A stretch of 64,000 nt of DNA from Earliella scabrosa (GCA_022605405.1 JABYQQ010000006.1:1240001-1304000), one strand, 5' to 3'. Shown: positions 23,449-34,347, counted from the stretch's first letter. Notes: generated by a model from the sequence alone, not told the origin. Program-made: numbers and translations.

Positions 23449-25168
23449 ATGCCAGTCACTTTCAAAGTAGCATCGCACCCCGCAAACGCGTACAACATCG
23501 AATCCGACTACCGACGGCCCACAAACATCCGTGATGTTCTGCTAAGTAGCTCTTCGAGGGAGCTCAAGGAGGTCGCGGACACTCCTGAAAGGAGCTCGGT
23601 CAACCCGGACGAGCTCTACACCACAATTCCTGTCAGCAATGGGTTTGTGCACACCGTGATGGAAGCGTATGGGTCCCACTATCATTTGCGCATTCGGTAT
23701 GTTCTTGCTTCCTCCTGCTATACACGTTGATCTAATGTACTCCACCTGTAGACCCGACGATGTGTGGCTAGCCATACTGACGCAACTCAGCTTCTAGTAT
23801 GTCATCACAGCTTCTCCGAGTCGCGAGTTCCTGCGGAGGGACAGGTTACTCACAGTGACTTCACTCATATAGCGTGAACGCGCATGCTGAGGAACTGCGT
23901 CAGTACTTCGTGCAGCACGATGGACAGAAGAAGCTAGAAGTTGGAATAAATCGCAAAGGATTCGACATGGTGCATAACACTCGCCAATTCGTATCGAAGA
24001 TCTCCACTGTCCCCATCGCGAGGCTGATACACCTGGGACCATGCCTCTCAGGTCGCCGATAGCACGCTCGTCGAGTGGATTCTACACAACGACGATCAAG
24101 GACAGAACGATTAGCTCTGTAGTGATGATGTCCACTCTCAAGGCGTGCGTCTCAGATTTCCATCTCGACTCACCCCCAATCCCCCTCACCCGCGTTCCTC
24201 CCCCAGCTACTTCACATACAAGCTCGGCATCACCTGCGGCATCCCCTCCGTCACACTCGAAGGCGAACAGTCCGACTGGGCCGAGATCCACCACCGCCTC
24301 TACCGCCTCTACGAGCTCGGCGACGAGCCCGCGCTCTGGGCCGAGATGCTCCGCCCCATCCTCCGCCGCTTCGTCGACGCCTTCAGCGGGCCGCCCGACG
24401 TCCCCTTCTGGTCCCATGTCGCCTACCGCTCGCAGGAGTACTGCGGCCAGGACGACCTGAGCGGCTGGATCACCGCGTTCTGCGTGTGGTCGACCAACGG
24501 CGAGTGGATGCCGCGCAGGAAGCCGACTGCGATCCCTATGCAACCATTCGTCCCGCCCCCGCCTGTGCGCGAGCGCAGGCGGGCGCCGGAAGAGGAGGCG
24601 GCTGCGGCGGATGCTGCTGGGAAGGGCATGGGAGGGAAGTGGCGCGCGGTGGCAGGTCGCCTCTCGACGGCCGCGAAGAGCCCCTTCTCTCGGAAGGTCT
24701 CCAAGCCGTCGCGAGACGTTGCTGGGCCGGCCACGATGGAGAACCGCGAGGAGCGACAGCAGAGCGCGCAAGAACGCGCCCCCGAGAGCGGGGGCGGTGC
24801 GCCGTCGCAGAGCATCATGGAAATGGGTGAGTGTTGGTCTGACATCACGGCTGGGATCCGATGGTTGCAGCGCTGATCACCTGCGCCGCACAGGCTCAAT
24901 GGGGTGCGAGCGGTACACCCTCGATGGGGTGCAGTACTTCAACCTCGCAGTCTTTGACATTCCCGCAGGCTACTGCGAGGTGGACCTGACGGTGAACGAC
25001 TCGGGGAACAAAATACCACACCTGATGATCGCGGGGCATGTGGCGTACTCGGTCTCCTCGAAGGAGCCTGGCGGCCGGCTCGATACCCTCAGTCCATCCC
25101 CGCATTGGTTCATGTGCAAGAAGCTGAAAACTCGCTCACCTCCCGTAATTCCCGGGAATGCGTTGTAA
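23449..25168 (+). pseudogene. DUF4419 family gene with a frameshift
   Basis: Matches the fungal DUF4419 family (function unknown) from end to end. Exon 1 (23449-23696) starts MPVTFKVASHPANAYN and has PVSNGFVHTVMEAYG. Exon 2 (23752-23796) is PDDVWLAILTQLSFY. Exon 3 (23873-24008) is VNAHAEELRQYFV. Exon 4 (from 24052) has DSTLVEWIL. Exon 5 (24207-24826) has LGITCGIPSVTLEGE and DLSGWITAFCVWS, then a low-complexity Arg/Ala/Glu region that looks like an insertion. Exon 6 (24894-25168) has FDIPAGYCEVDLTVND and MIAGHV. In exon 4 the frame reading EWIL runs into a stop, while the conserved continuation (FYTTTIKDRTISSVVMMSTL) is in another frame. A small deletion near 24078-24090, between repeated TTCTAC-like strings, would explain this. 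Splice sites elsewhere look normal, so the loss may be recent, or a sequencing error. Confidence 0.7.
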
Positions 25169-25475
25169 TCCCCCAATTGTGACCTAGCAGACCTTTCTAG
25201 AGGCCTAGGTGTCGCTGGGTCAGTGTAGCCAACTCGACAGGGCGGAGGCATGGCGCTCACTAACACGACTTCCAGTCTCCAGCAACGGCGTCGCTCATAC
25301 GTCCAGACTGAGGAGGAATCATCACGCCCGCCGAGGTCCTACAAATCCAATGTTATTCGTACAAGCCAACCGTGAACAGAGCAGAGCGTGCAAGATCGTA
25401 GAGTCGTATGTATATTAGTAGCAGCGTTGGAGAGAACACAATCGAGCGCGAGAGCGCAGTGGGGGTCCTCCGTTC
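25169..25475. other. Short convergent intergenic region
   Basis: Lies between the 3' ends of the DUF4419 gene (plus) and the sugar porter (minus). Nothing else seen. Confidence 0.5.
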
Positions 25476-27640
25476 TTATGCCACATGCTCGATGTTCGCC
25501 TTCTCCTTCTCGTCCACCGGCGAGGGCTCCGCGCCCTCAGGCACGACCACAATGCCCTGGCGGAGCTCCTCTTCGCGCGTCTTTGCATCGGGGACGTACA
25601 CCCCGGATCCAGGCACGAAGAGCGGGACGCTGTCGAAGTACGCGTCGAGCTCTTCGAGCGGGATGCCCCTCGTCTCCGGGAGGAACGCCTGCAGGTCCAC
25701 CTAGCGTGAGCCTGGGATCCATGGTTGCTCGAGAAAGATGGAACGTACCCAGAAGTAGAGCGCGTTGCTGAAGCCGCAGATGGCAAAGACGATGTAGTAC
25801 TTCCACCCAACGTTGTCGAATGCGTAGGGCGACACCTGGGCAATCATGACTACAGGGGAGTGGAAACCGTGAGCGAATATGCGATCTACATCAAGCATCG
25901 GGACCTACAGTTCGATATCCAGGCAGCGGACGACGTAATTGCGGTCGCCTTCGCACGCGTGGCGCTGTTGAACATCTCGACGGGAATCTGTGGAAGTCAC
26001 TCAACAGGGCATTCAGTCAATGAGGGTCTTCGAGACACGCACAGCCCATGACAGCGGTCCTAGACACGACGAGAAGAACAGGTTGAACTGCGAGAGGCCA
26101 CATCAGCTAGGAGCCTGCCACAAAACGCGAAACACTGACCAGCCATGTCATCGACACGAACGCACGGCTGGCGTGGTGGTTGTTCTTTTCAGCGGGATAG
26201 ACTGCGATCAGGATCGTGCCAATGACGAAAGTGAGACCCGAGAGCGCGTTGCCCCAGATGAACGGCCCCCGACGACCGAGGCGGTCGATGAACCAGATAC
26301 ACAACCCTTCGCCAATGAGCGCGATTACCGAGTTGCCGGATTGCAGGGCGAGCGTCGTCGAGGTGTCGATGCCGATGCTGTCGAAGATACGAGGGGCGTA
26401 GTACTGGATCACGCTGACGCCAGTCATCTGGATACTGTATAGGTCATCAGCACCTATCCGAGAAGACACACGCAAGCGGAAACGCACCTGAACTGGATGG
26501 ACACGCCTAGTATGAGACGCCGGAAGTTGCTCTTGATGGTGAACAGCTGCGTCCAGGCATCGCGCGTCTCTTGCTGCTCGATTGCCACCTGCGCGAGAAT
26601 CTCCCGGTGCTCGCTGACAACGAAGGAGTCGTAAATGTCTCCGTGCGCGTGCAGGCGAGCAAGCACGCGCAGGGCTTCCTCGTTGCGACCCTTCATGGCC
26701 AGGAAACGCGGACTCTCGGGAAGGAGTCTAGGTTAAAAATGTGAGCTCTGGTGAAGCGCGCCTGGCGTAGGGAGTGACCCACAGGATGAAGAATGCGAGC
26801 GGCAGCGCGGCTGGAGTATAGCACGGTCAGCAGATTGCGCAAGATCTGACCATGACCATGATTACTTACGCAGTATCTGGAGAGCTACATCAAGAACATA
26901 GATGAGTATGGTGGATGACAACCGACCACCCGTAACACTCACCCAGTGGTATCCTCCATTGTGCCTGTCCCGTGAGCCCGTGGAAGCAGCCATACCCGAT
27001 GAAGGACGCGATGAGCGCGCCGATACCCAGCATGAACTGCTGCAGTGTCGTCAACCTCCCCCGAATGCTCGGGTGCGCGATCTCAGCCTGATACAGGGGC
27101 GCGAGCATGGCAAGCATTCCGATGCCCATCCCCGCTAGGAAGCGTCCGGCATACATATAGTGGATGTTCTGCGCGCCGGCCTGGATGCCGCCGCCCAGGA
27201 GGAACACGATGCAGCCTGCGAGGATCGCAAGACGGCGGCCTACCAGGTCTGCCAGACTGCCTACGTAGACATTGCTGGACACGCGTCAGTCGAGAGTCTA
27301 AGGGGAAAGCTAGTGCTTTGTGGACTCACGATGAGAATGCTCCTAATAGTAGACATCCTACGATGAGACCCTCTGCTGTTGCATCCGGGTTCCCTGTAGT
27401 GGCCCGGAAATGTTCTGAGGGCTGCAAGGTCGCGTGAGCGCTCGAGTACTACCCAACGTGGACCTAGGACCTACCAGAACAGATGCGATGATACCGAGAT
27501 CATATCCGAACGTCACGGATCCAAGTGCAGCGAAAAGGCCGCATAGCCAAGTGTAGACCTACACACAGCAGTTCCAGTCAGCAAACGAGCTGGAGCGACG
27601 GAACACCATACAAAGTACGCACCTTCGGTGGGAGCGGCAT
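25476..27640 (-). CDS. MFS sugar porter, candidate arabinose or arabino-oligosaccharide transporter
   Basis: Plasma-membrane sugar:proton symporter of the MFS sugar-porter family, about 12 short exons. Start at 27640 (MPLPPK, donor GTGCGT). Exon 2 (27558-27475) gives TWLCGLFAALGSVTFGYDLG. Hallmarks in order: GSLADLVGRR (MFS motif A, 27274 on), GRFLAGMGIGM, LLPESPRFLAMKGR (PESPR motif before the central loop), QMTGVSVIQYYAPRIF (helix 7 QxTG), DRLGRRG, FNLFFSSCLGPLSW, and LPETRGIPLEELDAYF at the C-terminus (PETRG motif, exon from about 25700). One exon (26884-26870) is only 15 nt. The gene is divergent from the GH51 arabinofuranosidase at 28595 with about 950 nt between the starts, so uptake of arabinose or arabino-oligosaccharides is likely. 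Substrate cannot be read from sequence. Confidence 0.9.
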
Positions 27641-28594
27641 GATTGACGTGATGTGTTCCCAGGCAGGGGCTCAGAGAGGACAGGTGAGCGTGCTGTCGTG
27701 CCCGAAGGAGGCTGGAAGGACGCGAAGGCGATCAAAGCGCGACGCTGTCTTCCGCAGCGCCAGAAGCACGGGCCCCACAATATATACGCACGCTCGCGCG
27801 TCGTGGCTCCGCGACCTGTCATATTTGTGCTCGTTGTCTCAGGAACCGCGAGGCGCGTGGAGGGGCTTGACGACCTTCGAAGGACATGAAAGCAGACGGA
27901 TACGCGACCCAGCGCGACCCATGGATGTCCATGTGACGGCGGTTTCGCTGCCGCGGTCCGTGGGGATCATTAAATGGGGATCCAGTGACGACATCGCCTG
28001 TAGAGCGGGTGATGCCTCACGGAGTTGAGGCTCTGATGTACATATGAGCCTGCCTATATGATCGAGATTAGAACGCGTCGCGCGATATGAGCACGGAACT
28101 GCAGACGAGAGGAATGCGGGGTACATTACTTACAGTGATGGAGCCATCGCTCATGGCAGCTCGAGATTATTACATACCAAGTTGACGGACGCCTGTCTGT
28201 TCATACCATACAGTAGCAGTGCACCCGAGATCTCTGCAAAATCCGCCTGAGATATGCGTTCGTTCCAATAGAATCTGGGGTACTGACCGGTAGATAATAC
28301 CCCGGTTCGGTAAGTAGACCTGCCAAGGGGATGCGGAGAAATTTCGCTTTTGTGGGGTAGAGCGCCCATCGACTGCCGGCGGTCCGCATAGATCTGTCGG
28401 TCCGCCCGATCATGCATGATGCATGAAACTCGGCCTCCGCAGCGATGAGCGACGATAAACCCTCGCAATCCTCTCAGCCTCAACGGGACGGGAGCGATTC
28501 CGACCAGGAGCGACGAGTCGACCATATACATACATACTAGGCAGCTCGTACCTGCACCCCTGATCATCCCCTTCGTGAGCTCCTCGACGCAACC
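27641..28594. promoter_or_regulatory. Divergent promoter region of sugar porter and GH51 gene
   Basis: Shared upstream region. A TATATA (27781-27786) lies about 140 nt before the transporter ATG. Three matches to the fungal carbon-catabolite repressor consensus SYGGRG cluster within 85 nt: CTGGGG (28275), GCGGAG (28333) and GTGGGG (28352). Such motifs are common by chance in GC-rich DNA, so repression by a CreA/Mig1-type factor is a hypothesis. No gene inside. Confidence 0.45.
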
Positions 28595-30472
28595 ATGGCA
28601 GACACGACGACAGAACAAGCCTCACCTGCGATCGACGTCTTCCCCTCGTCTCCCATCGGCCCCGTCTCGCCCTACATCTTCTCGGGCTTCCTCGAGCACC
28701 TCGGGCGCTGCATATACGGCGGCATCCTCCCGGCGACGCGCACGACGTTCCCCCACACCCCGCGCAAGCCGTGTCCGGAAAGCCAGTTCACCGAGACGCC
28801 CGCATCGCTGCTCACTCCAGAGGGCTTCCGCGCGGACGTGCTCGAGGTGCTGCGCGACGAGCTGCGCGTCCCGCTCGTGCGCTGGCCGGGTGGCAACTTC
28901 GTGAGCTCGTACAACTGGAAGGACGGGATCGGGCCAAAGGAGGAGAGGAAGCGGCGGCCGGAGCTCGCGTGGAACGGGGAGGAGAGCAACCAGTTTGGGA
29001 CAGACGAGTGCGTAAGGTGGTCTTCTCGCCGGTGTGGATGTGCTGATGCGCCCGCCTGCAGGCTGATTGCGTGGTGTCGCGCTGCGAAGATCGAGCCGTA
29101 CATCGTGTTGAACATGGGCACGGGGACGCTCGAAGACGCGCTTCACTGGATCGAGTACTGCAACGGAACGGGAGACACGTTAGTTCCATAGCCAAGTCCT
29201 GCACGCATAGCATAGACACTTACCGCTCATCGCAGATACTATGCGAACCTGCGCCGGAAGAACACAGGACACGACGAGCCGCACGCGGTGAAGTTCTGGG
29301 GGCTCGGAAATGAGGTCTGGGGCGAGTGGCAGGTCGGACAACAGACCGCCTTGGCGTACGCGACCAAGGCGCGCCAATGGGCGCACGCCATCCGCCTCGT
29401 CGACCCCAACGTCGTTCTTATCGGATGCGGGGAGACGGGCATCAACCACTGGGATGGCGTGGTCCTGGACGAGCTGGTCGACAAAGTCGAGATGCACAGC
29501 ATCCACTTGTATACAGGCTTCGGGCCCCGAGATCGGACGCAGACGGAGCGCGAGTATGGGAGGACTGTGTATGGGCCGGATGCGGCCGAGTACTCCATCG
29601 AGGTCTGCAAAGGGCTGATCAACAAAGCGGTCAGTATATGCGGTTCACACTCGCAGCATTCAGACATACTTACCAGGTCGATGCACAGCGGTTCGCGCGG
29701 AACGTGAGCAAGCCTATCAAGATCGCGTTTGACGAGTACGGCGTCTGGGACGAGACCGTCGGTGAGTCCTCAGACTTCTCTCCCCTCCTCCAAGCCATGA
29801 CCGACCGCCTTACAGGGACTCCGGAGAATGGCCTTGAGCAGTTCTACAACTTCGCTGACGCACTCGCCATGGCATCGTGGCTGAACGTCTTCGTCCGGCA
29901 GGCGGACGTCGTCGACATCGCGTGCGTCGCGCAAAGCGTGAACGTCATCTCGCCGCTCATCACCAGGTACGTACGTCTCCCTCGCGCATTGGCAGGGGGC
30001 GTGCTGAGAGGAAACCAAAAGCTCCACCGGGCTGTTCCGGCAGACCATCTACTGGCCATTGTACCTCTTCTCGCGGTACATGCGCGGAGGTAGTTCCGTG
30101 AACCTTGCAGTGACCTCGCCGCACTTCAGCGGGGAGACGCTCCCGGGCTGGATATCGAGCGTGAAGGGCTTCCCGAAGGACCTCGACGCGTCCGCTGTCT
30201 TGCACACCGATCCGAACACGAAGGCACGGAGCCTGCGCGTCGCGGTCGTCAACCGAAGCGAGACCGCGAGCTACGACGTGCCGCTACGTGTCGCATTTGA
30301 GAATGTGGGAGCAGAGGTCGAGGTGCACGAGCTGTGGCATGCGGACGTGAAGGCGCGGAATGGGTGGGGCAAGGAGAACGAGGTGAGCGTGAAGACGAAG
30401 ACGGAGAGATGGAGTGGACGGTGGACGTTCCGGGAGCATTCGTTCACGCTGCTAATCCTAAGACTCGGATAA
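28595..30472 (+). CDS. GH51 alpha-L-arabinofuranosidase, probably intracellular (EC 3.2.1.55)
   Basis: Releases L-arabinose from arabino-oligosaccharides, arabinan or arabinoxylan fragments. Six exons (28595-29007, 29062-29178, 29236-29629, 29677-29761, 29816-29966, 30022-30472), 536 residues. GH51 marks in order: SGFLEHLGRCIYGG, RWPGGNFVSSYNWKDGIGP, PELAWNGEESNQFGTDE, YIVLNMGTGTLEDALHWIEY, VKFWGLGNEVWGEWQVG (acid/base Glu in GNE), MHSIHLYTG, and IAFDEYGVW (nucleophile Glu in DEY). A C-terminal beta domain ends near FREHSFTLLILRLG. It starts MADTTTEQASPAIDVFP with no signal peptide and is short, like the intracellular type rather than the longer secreted fungal enzymes. With the divergent sugar porter this suggests import followed by cytosolic cleavage. 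Confidence 0.93.
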
Positions 30473-30890
30473 GTGCAGCATTATGTTGTCGAGAAAGGTT
30501 GTACATGTACATAGACCTGCGTAGCGCGTTAGTCGCTCTGGTGATCGTATGACGGCCTAAATGAACGCACCACCGGAAGTACGTTGGTCTCTGCAACTAC
30601 TAAGTACTCTCAACCCCACGCGAGCTCCCCGCTTGTCCACGATGGTAAGCCTTCATGGTAGCTGAGCTACATCTCGGGCTGCGGTAAGACGAGATGCTCG
30701 GAACCGGCAAGACGTTGTCCTGAGTCGACCTGACTCCATCGCAAGACATGCCCGTCGAGCTTACGGTCTTCTGAGTTTCCGCTCGCTCGTAGCAGGGCTA
30801 CCTGTTCAGTGGTTTGGAGCGCACCCATTGGGCAAAGGCAGCCCGAGTGAGAGGGAAGAAGCTGGGAGTCGCAAGTGCCGCAGCAGCATC
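30473..30890. other. Intergenic region before the C2H2 gene
   Basis: No gene seen. It holds the 3' flank of the GH51 gene and the upstream region of the C2H2 gene. Confidence 0.5.
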
Positions 30891-32459
30891 ATGGTGGTCG
30901 AGTTATACGAGCGACGAGCGTTCGCCTCTCCTTCACCGCTTGTCACTGCGACTCTATTACCACCAAGTGCTCTCAATCCGTCTCTCATGGATGCCAACCT
31001 CATCTACTACCCCTGCGATCCTGAGCCTGACGAATCAGGCTGCTTCAACCCTCAGCAGATCGTAAAGCAACAAATCCAGCTCGGCGAGGCTCAGTCTCCG
31101 CGAGTCGCCGAGTTCGACCAAGACGTCGACGACGCCCTGGCCCCCTTCTCTTTGGCTCACGACTGGACGTTTGAGACGATTCCTCTCTCCCCCGGTCTAT
31201 GCGGTTCACCACCGGAGCCGAAGGTCCACCCTACATTCGTTCATGAGGATGCAGGATCCACGTATTCTCAGCGAACGATCAACACTGAGTCTACCAACTC
31301 GACCGAGCCGCCTCTAACCCCCTCGTCTGCTGATGCCGGCGCGTTCCTGGAGGATAATCCCAACATGTGGACGGACGAGAATATGGAGATACTCCGCACG
31401 CTGGAGGCGTTCGAGGAGGTCTACAAGCACAGCACTTACAGCGAGGCCTGGGGGATGGACGGAAACGATACCATCGTCAGTCCGTCCTGCGTTGGTGCGC
31501 CATCTCCCTTTTGCCACCCTCATCTCTTGGGCCCCCAACACGTCGGCCATGTGCCCTCGCTGTGGCAGCAAGCCTCTCCTGCTGCCTCGGCGGGTGCGTA
31601 TGGACCCGGACCACTCCGCTCTCGTTCTACCACCCCGTGCCCGTCGGGGGGCCCACGCGTTCCAATCCCCGTACCATCCAACTACTCTACTCTCGGGCAT
31701 TGGAACGGGTTGTTGTCTGTTACCGCGGCTGGCGCGCTCCCCGTCGCGGATCCTACTAGAGGACCAGTCGTTCCGGACTATCATACGGGACGCGCCCGGT
31801 CAGATGGTACATACGCATTTCCAGACGGATCAGGTGCGATCGACCCGTCCTTGCTGTGCCAGATCCCACCAGCATATCGCTGCCCCAATCCGGTCTATGG
31901 CCAGGAGCAACCGCAGCAGCAGCGATCCTCTGATCCTGCGACGGCAGGTGCTCTTGGTCTGGGAATCGGCATGCAGGTGGATCCGCACGGTTCTCAGCCT
32001 TTTCCTCCTCACTCGTATGGGCTGGACGCCTCGTTCACTGATGCAGCGCCGCCCCTTGCTGTATACGACGGAGTGGCTGAAAGCGACTCGGACTTGCACA
32101 TCCCGACCACTCCGGAGAAGACTGCGCCCGCGAAGAAGCCAAAAGGTCGAGCGCAATCCAAAGACAAGATTCATCGTTGTCCCTGGCCGGGCTGCGACAG
32201 AGGTGAGCAGACGATCAAGCGCACTTTCTATTCTCGTCTCAGGTGCACCACAGCATCGGCGCGCAAGAACAATTTGGACACGCACTACAGCCGGGTACAC
32301 CTTCAACAGCGTCCGTTCCCTTGCCCCGCCAAGCGATGCAAGAAGCATACGAAGGGCTTCAGTCGCCAACACGACCTGACCCGCCATCTTGAGAAACACC
32401 CCGAACACGCGAACTCGACCGGGAAGGAGGGCCCTTTTGGCCCAGGCTCCTTTGCGTAG
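30891..32459 (+). CDS. C2H2 zinc-finger transcription factor
   Basis: Nuclear DNA-binding protein with two C-terminal fingers after a long Ser/Pro/Gly-rich, acidic N-terminal region of activation-domain type. A 51-nt intron (32203-32253, GTGAGC...CACAG) splits finger 1; spliced it reads CPWPGCDRASARKNN then LDTHYSRVH (C-x4-C-x12-H-x4-H). Finger 2 is FPCPAKRC then KGFSRQHDLTRHLEKH with three extra residues before the helix. A basic KKPKGRAQSKDK stretch before finger 1 is a likely nuclear signal. ATG 30891 (MVVELYERR) or 30987 (MDANLIYYP) could be the start; the second begins the acidic region and looks more natural. It follows GH51 on the same strand, so it might regulate the transporter/GH51 pair, but this is only positional. 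Confidence 0.8.
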   Translation: MVVELYERRAFASPSPLVTATLLPPSALNPSLMDANLIYYPCDPEPDESGCFNPQQIVKQQIQLGEAQSPRVAEFDQDVDDALAPFSLAHDWTFETIPLSPGLCGSPPEPKVHPTFVHEDAGSTYSQRTINTESTNSTEPPLTPSSADAGAFLEDNPNMWTDENMEILRTLEAFEEVYKHSTYSEAWGMDGNDTIVSPSCVGAPSPFCHPHLLGPQHVGHVPSLWQQASPAASAGAYGPGPLRSRSTTPCPSGGPRVPIPVPSNYSTLGHWNGLLSVTAAGALPVADPTRGPVVPDYHTGRARSDGTYAFPDGSGAIDPSLLCQIPPAYRCPNPVYGQEQPQQQRSSDPATAGALGLGIGMQVDPHGSQPFPPHSYGLDASFTDAAPPLAVYDGVAESDSDLHIPTTPEKTAPAKKPKGRAQSKDKIHRCPWPGCDRGEQTIKRTFYSRLRCTTASARKNNLDTHYSRVHLQQRPFPCPAKRCKKHTKGFSRQHDLTRHLEKHPEHANSTGKEGPFGPGSFA

Positions 32460-33422
32460 GCAGTCGTAGGTACGTCGAATTTCTTCACTATGTTTCATGC
32501 TGTAGCGCATGCGCGCTACGTGGGCCGTCAGATTGCTGACACTGACGCACGACCGTGCAGGCCGCACTTCGGTATGGCTCCCCACGTCGGTTCTCTCGCA
32601 CCCTCTGTGAGTAACTGAGGATGTTGGGGAGCAAAGTCTGCTCGCGTGCGATTCGGAGAGGGGACTCCACTCGACACCCGAGCTGTGCTGAGGGGCCCCC
32701 TTCCGAATTGCAAGCGCAGATAGTTGTTCGCATCGTGTCATCGTTTTGCAATAATGCTCCGCGTTCGTTTATGCTTTCCGTATGCTCTCTGACATCTCCA
32801 TTCTCGTCGCCGTGTCTGCTATGTGTTTGCTATGCCTCTTCTGTATGACTTGATTGCGCTGTCCAATGTGTACGAATACCGTCGATGTCCTGCTTGCGAG
32901 TTCGTGGCCGTATTTGTACGATATAGTAGGAGGAGCTTCCCTGTGTATCAATGTGGTTCCGTCATTTCAGAGTGGCTGGGTGCGATTCCCTTCGACGTCC
33001 CCTCTCCCCTTGCGAACTGCCGCAGTGCATCTCGGGTTCGCACCCGGGCCACTTCGAACTACTATAGCTGCGCATCGGAGGCCGTCATGTATGGTACGTC
33101 CCTCTCACCCGCCAGGGTATACGTATCTGACTTGATCATGGGTCAGTGCTGCAGGTCACCTCTTCCGGCCCTGCGTGGCCTAGAATCCCATAAACAGACC
33201 CTCCGCTGCAGCTGAACCGCAGACGCACGCGGCATCAAACCTTCGAATTCTACTGCAGCTGCAGCTCTGACTGCGGCCATTCACCTCGCGGTCGTGCTGC
33301 AGCACGGTGGGGGTTCGCGTATAAAAGGCGTTCGAATCCGCTCACGGAGGGCATCATGATCCAACATCCATTTCCCAACTTTCCTGCTCCAGCTCGTTCT
33401 CGCCATAATCCTCGTCGACAAC
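32460..33422. other. Intergenic region, CTGCAG-rich upstream of the mini zinc-finger gene
   Basis: No gene seen. From about 33195 to 33310 it is rich in CTGCAG/CAGCTG strings (for example 33205, 33255-33268, 33295), an unusual local enrichment just before the TATA box at 33320. Those palindromes could be binding sites for a basic helix-loop-helix or similar dimeric factor. Confidence 0.4.
33320..33326 (+). promoter_or_regulatory. TATA box of the mini C2H2 gene
   Basis: TATAAAA about 100 nt before the ATG at 33423. It supports the small gene being transcribed. Confidence 0.6.
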
Positions 33423-33711
33423 ATGTACACCTGTCAAGTTTGCGACGCGAGTGCGTTCGTGTTCCTCTTCACTCCATGATTTTTCTATTCGTAGTCGCTG
33501 ACGCCCCACATCCCCAATCGTTCCAGCCTTCTCGCGCGGTCGCAACCTCGTTGTACACACGAGAGCGGTCCACGATCCCACCGGCCGTTTCCACGCATGC
33601 AGCGTGGAAGGATGCAACCGCCGCTATTCGCGCAGGCACGATCTGCTGAGGCGTATGCAGAGGCAACACCCCGCTAGCGACCAGAACACCGACGACGAGA
33701 CAGGTGCCTGA
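33423..33711 (+). CDS. Mini C2H2 zinc-finger protein (70 residues), second finger altered
   Basis: Two exons: 33423-33450 and 33527-33711 (donor GTGCGT, acceptor TTCCAG, phase 1), 70 residues. The join restores a full finger, MYTCQVCDATFSRGRN then LVVHTRAVH (C-x2-C-x12-H-x4-H). The second finger is ACSVEGCNRRYSRRHD then LLRRMQRQH, where the first zinc-binding His is replaced by Arg (LLRR instead of LLRH), so it may not fold as a normal finger. The protein ends in an acidic DQNTDDETGA. There is no room for an activation domain, so it may act as a competitor, an accessory DNA-binding peptide, or be a fragment of a larger factor. A TATA box lies about 100 nt upstream. Confidence 0.55.
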
Positions 33712-34347
33712 GGGGTCGGTGGGTACCGTTTTGCCCTCGCGAAGGTTTCGCCTCTTCTGTCAGTGCCTCAAAGGCTGACTCATTGCACTTCAACATAGTG
33801 CTGCTCTCTCGAGCACGAATCGTTCCCTGCCGGTCGTCAATGTTATGCAGGTTTTCAGGGGAAGAGCTTCTGTGTCGAGCAGTTTCGTAGCAGCCGTGTG
33901 CGACGACTCGTTCTGTCGAATGGACACAGCCCGTATTTAGTGTGTCCACAGGGTATTGGCGTAATGGAACATTGCGTAGGAGACATCTCGACGTCGACCG
34001 GCTGCAGTTTGCATCATGATTGGCAGAGTCGAGTCGTGGCGGCCTACGCACGGCCTTCAAAAGAAACAACAACAACCCGTCTGATTATTCCCAACCCGAA
34101 GCACAGAGAAGCCAGCCAAAACCACTTCCATTTTCCACGTACGTCACTAGAAGAAGCGGAATTCGACTCGAGGCCTGCCCCTCGCAGACCCGCCGCATTC
34201 CGACGTCGTCCCGCACGCACTCGACCGTTCCCACTGCGGTCTCGCGCAGGATAATACGATGATGGACGACGGAGATGGCTCACGCACGCTCTTCTCGATA
34301 CCCATGTCCACCCCCGCCCGAACCTGTCCGCTCTTTGCACCGCACAT
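33712..34347. other. Intergenic region
   Basis: No gene seen. It contains the promoter region of the membrane protein gene starting at 34348. Short Arg-rich frames are judged chance. Confidence 0.45.

Noticed and set aside
28622..29146. Minus-strand frame over the GH51 gene
   Set aside because: Antisense of a GC-rich catalytic domain with clear GH51 motifs on the plus strand.
30828..30890. Upstream extension of the C2H2 gene starting at a TTG
   Set aside because: No ATG until 30891; the extension is only an open frame and is not a plausible fungal start.
31333..32379. Long plus-strand frame inside the C2H2 gene
   Set aside because: Shadow frame of the C2H2 coding sequence; Arg/Ser-rich translation with no domain, while the other frame has fingers and spliced structure.
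33318..33345. T-arm-like GTTCGAATC near 33330, possible tRNA
   Set aside because: The flanking bases do not pair as a T stem and no acceptor or anticodon arms are present.
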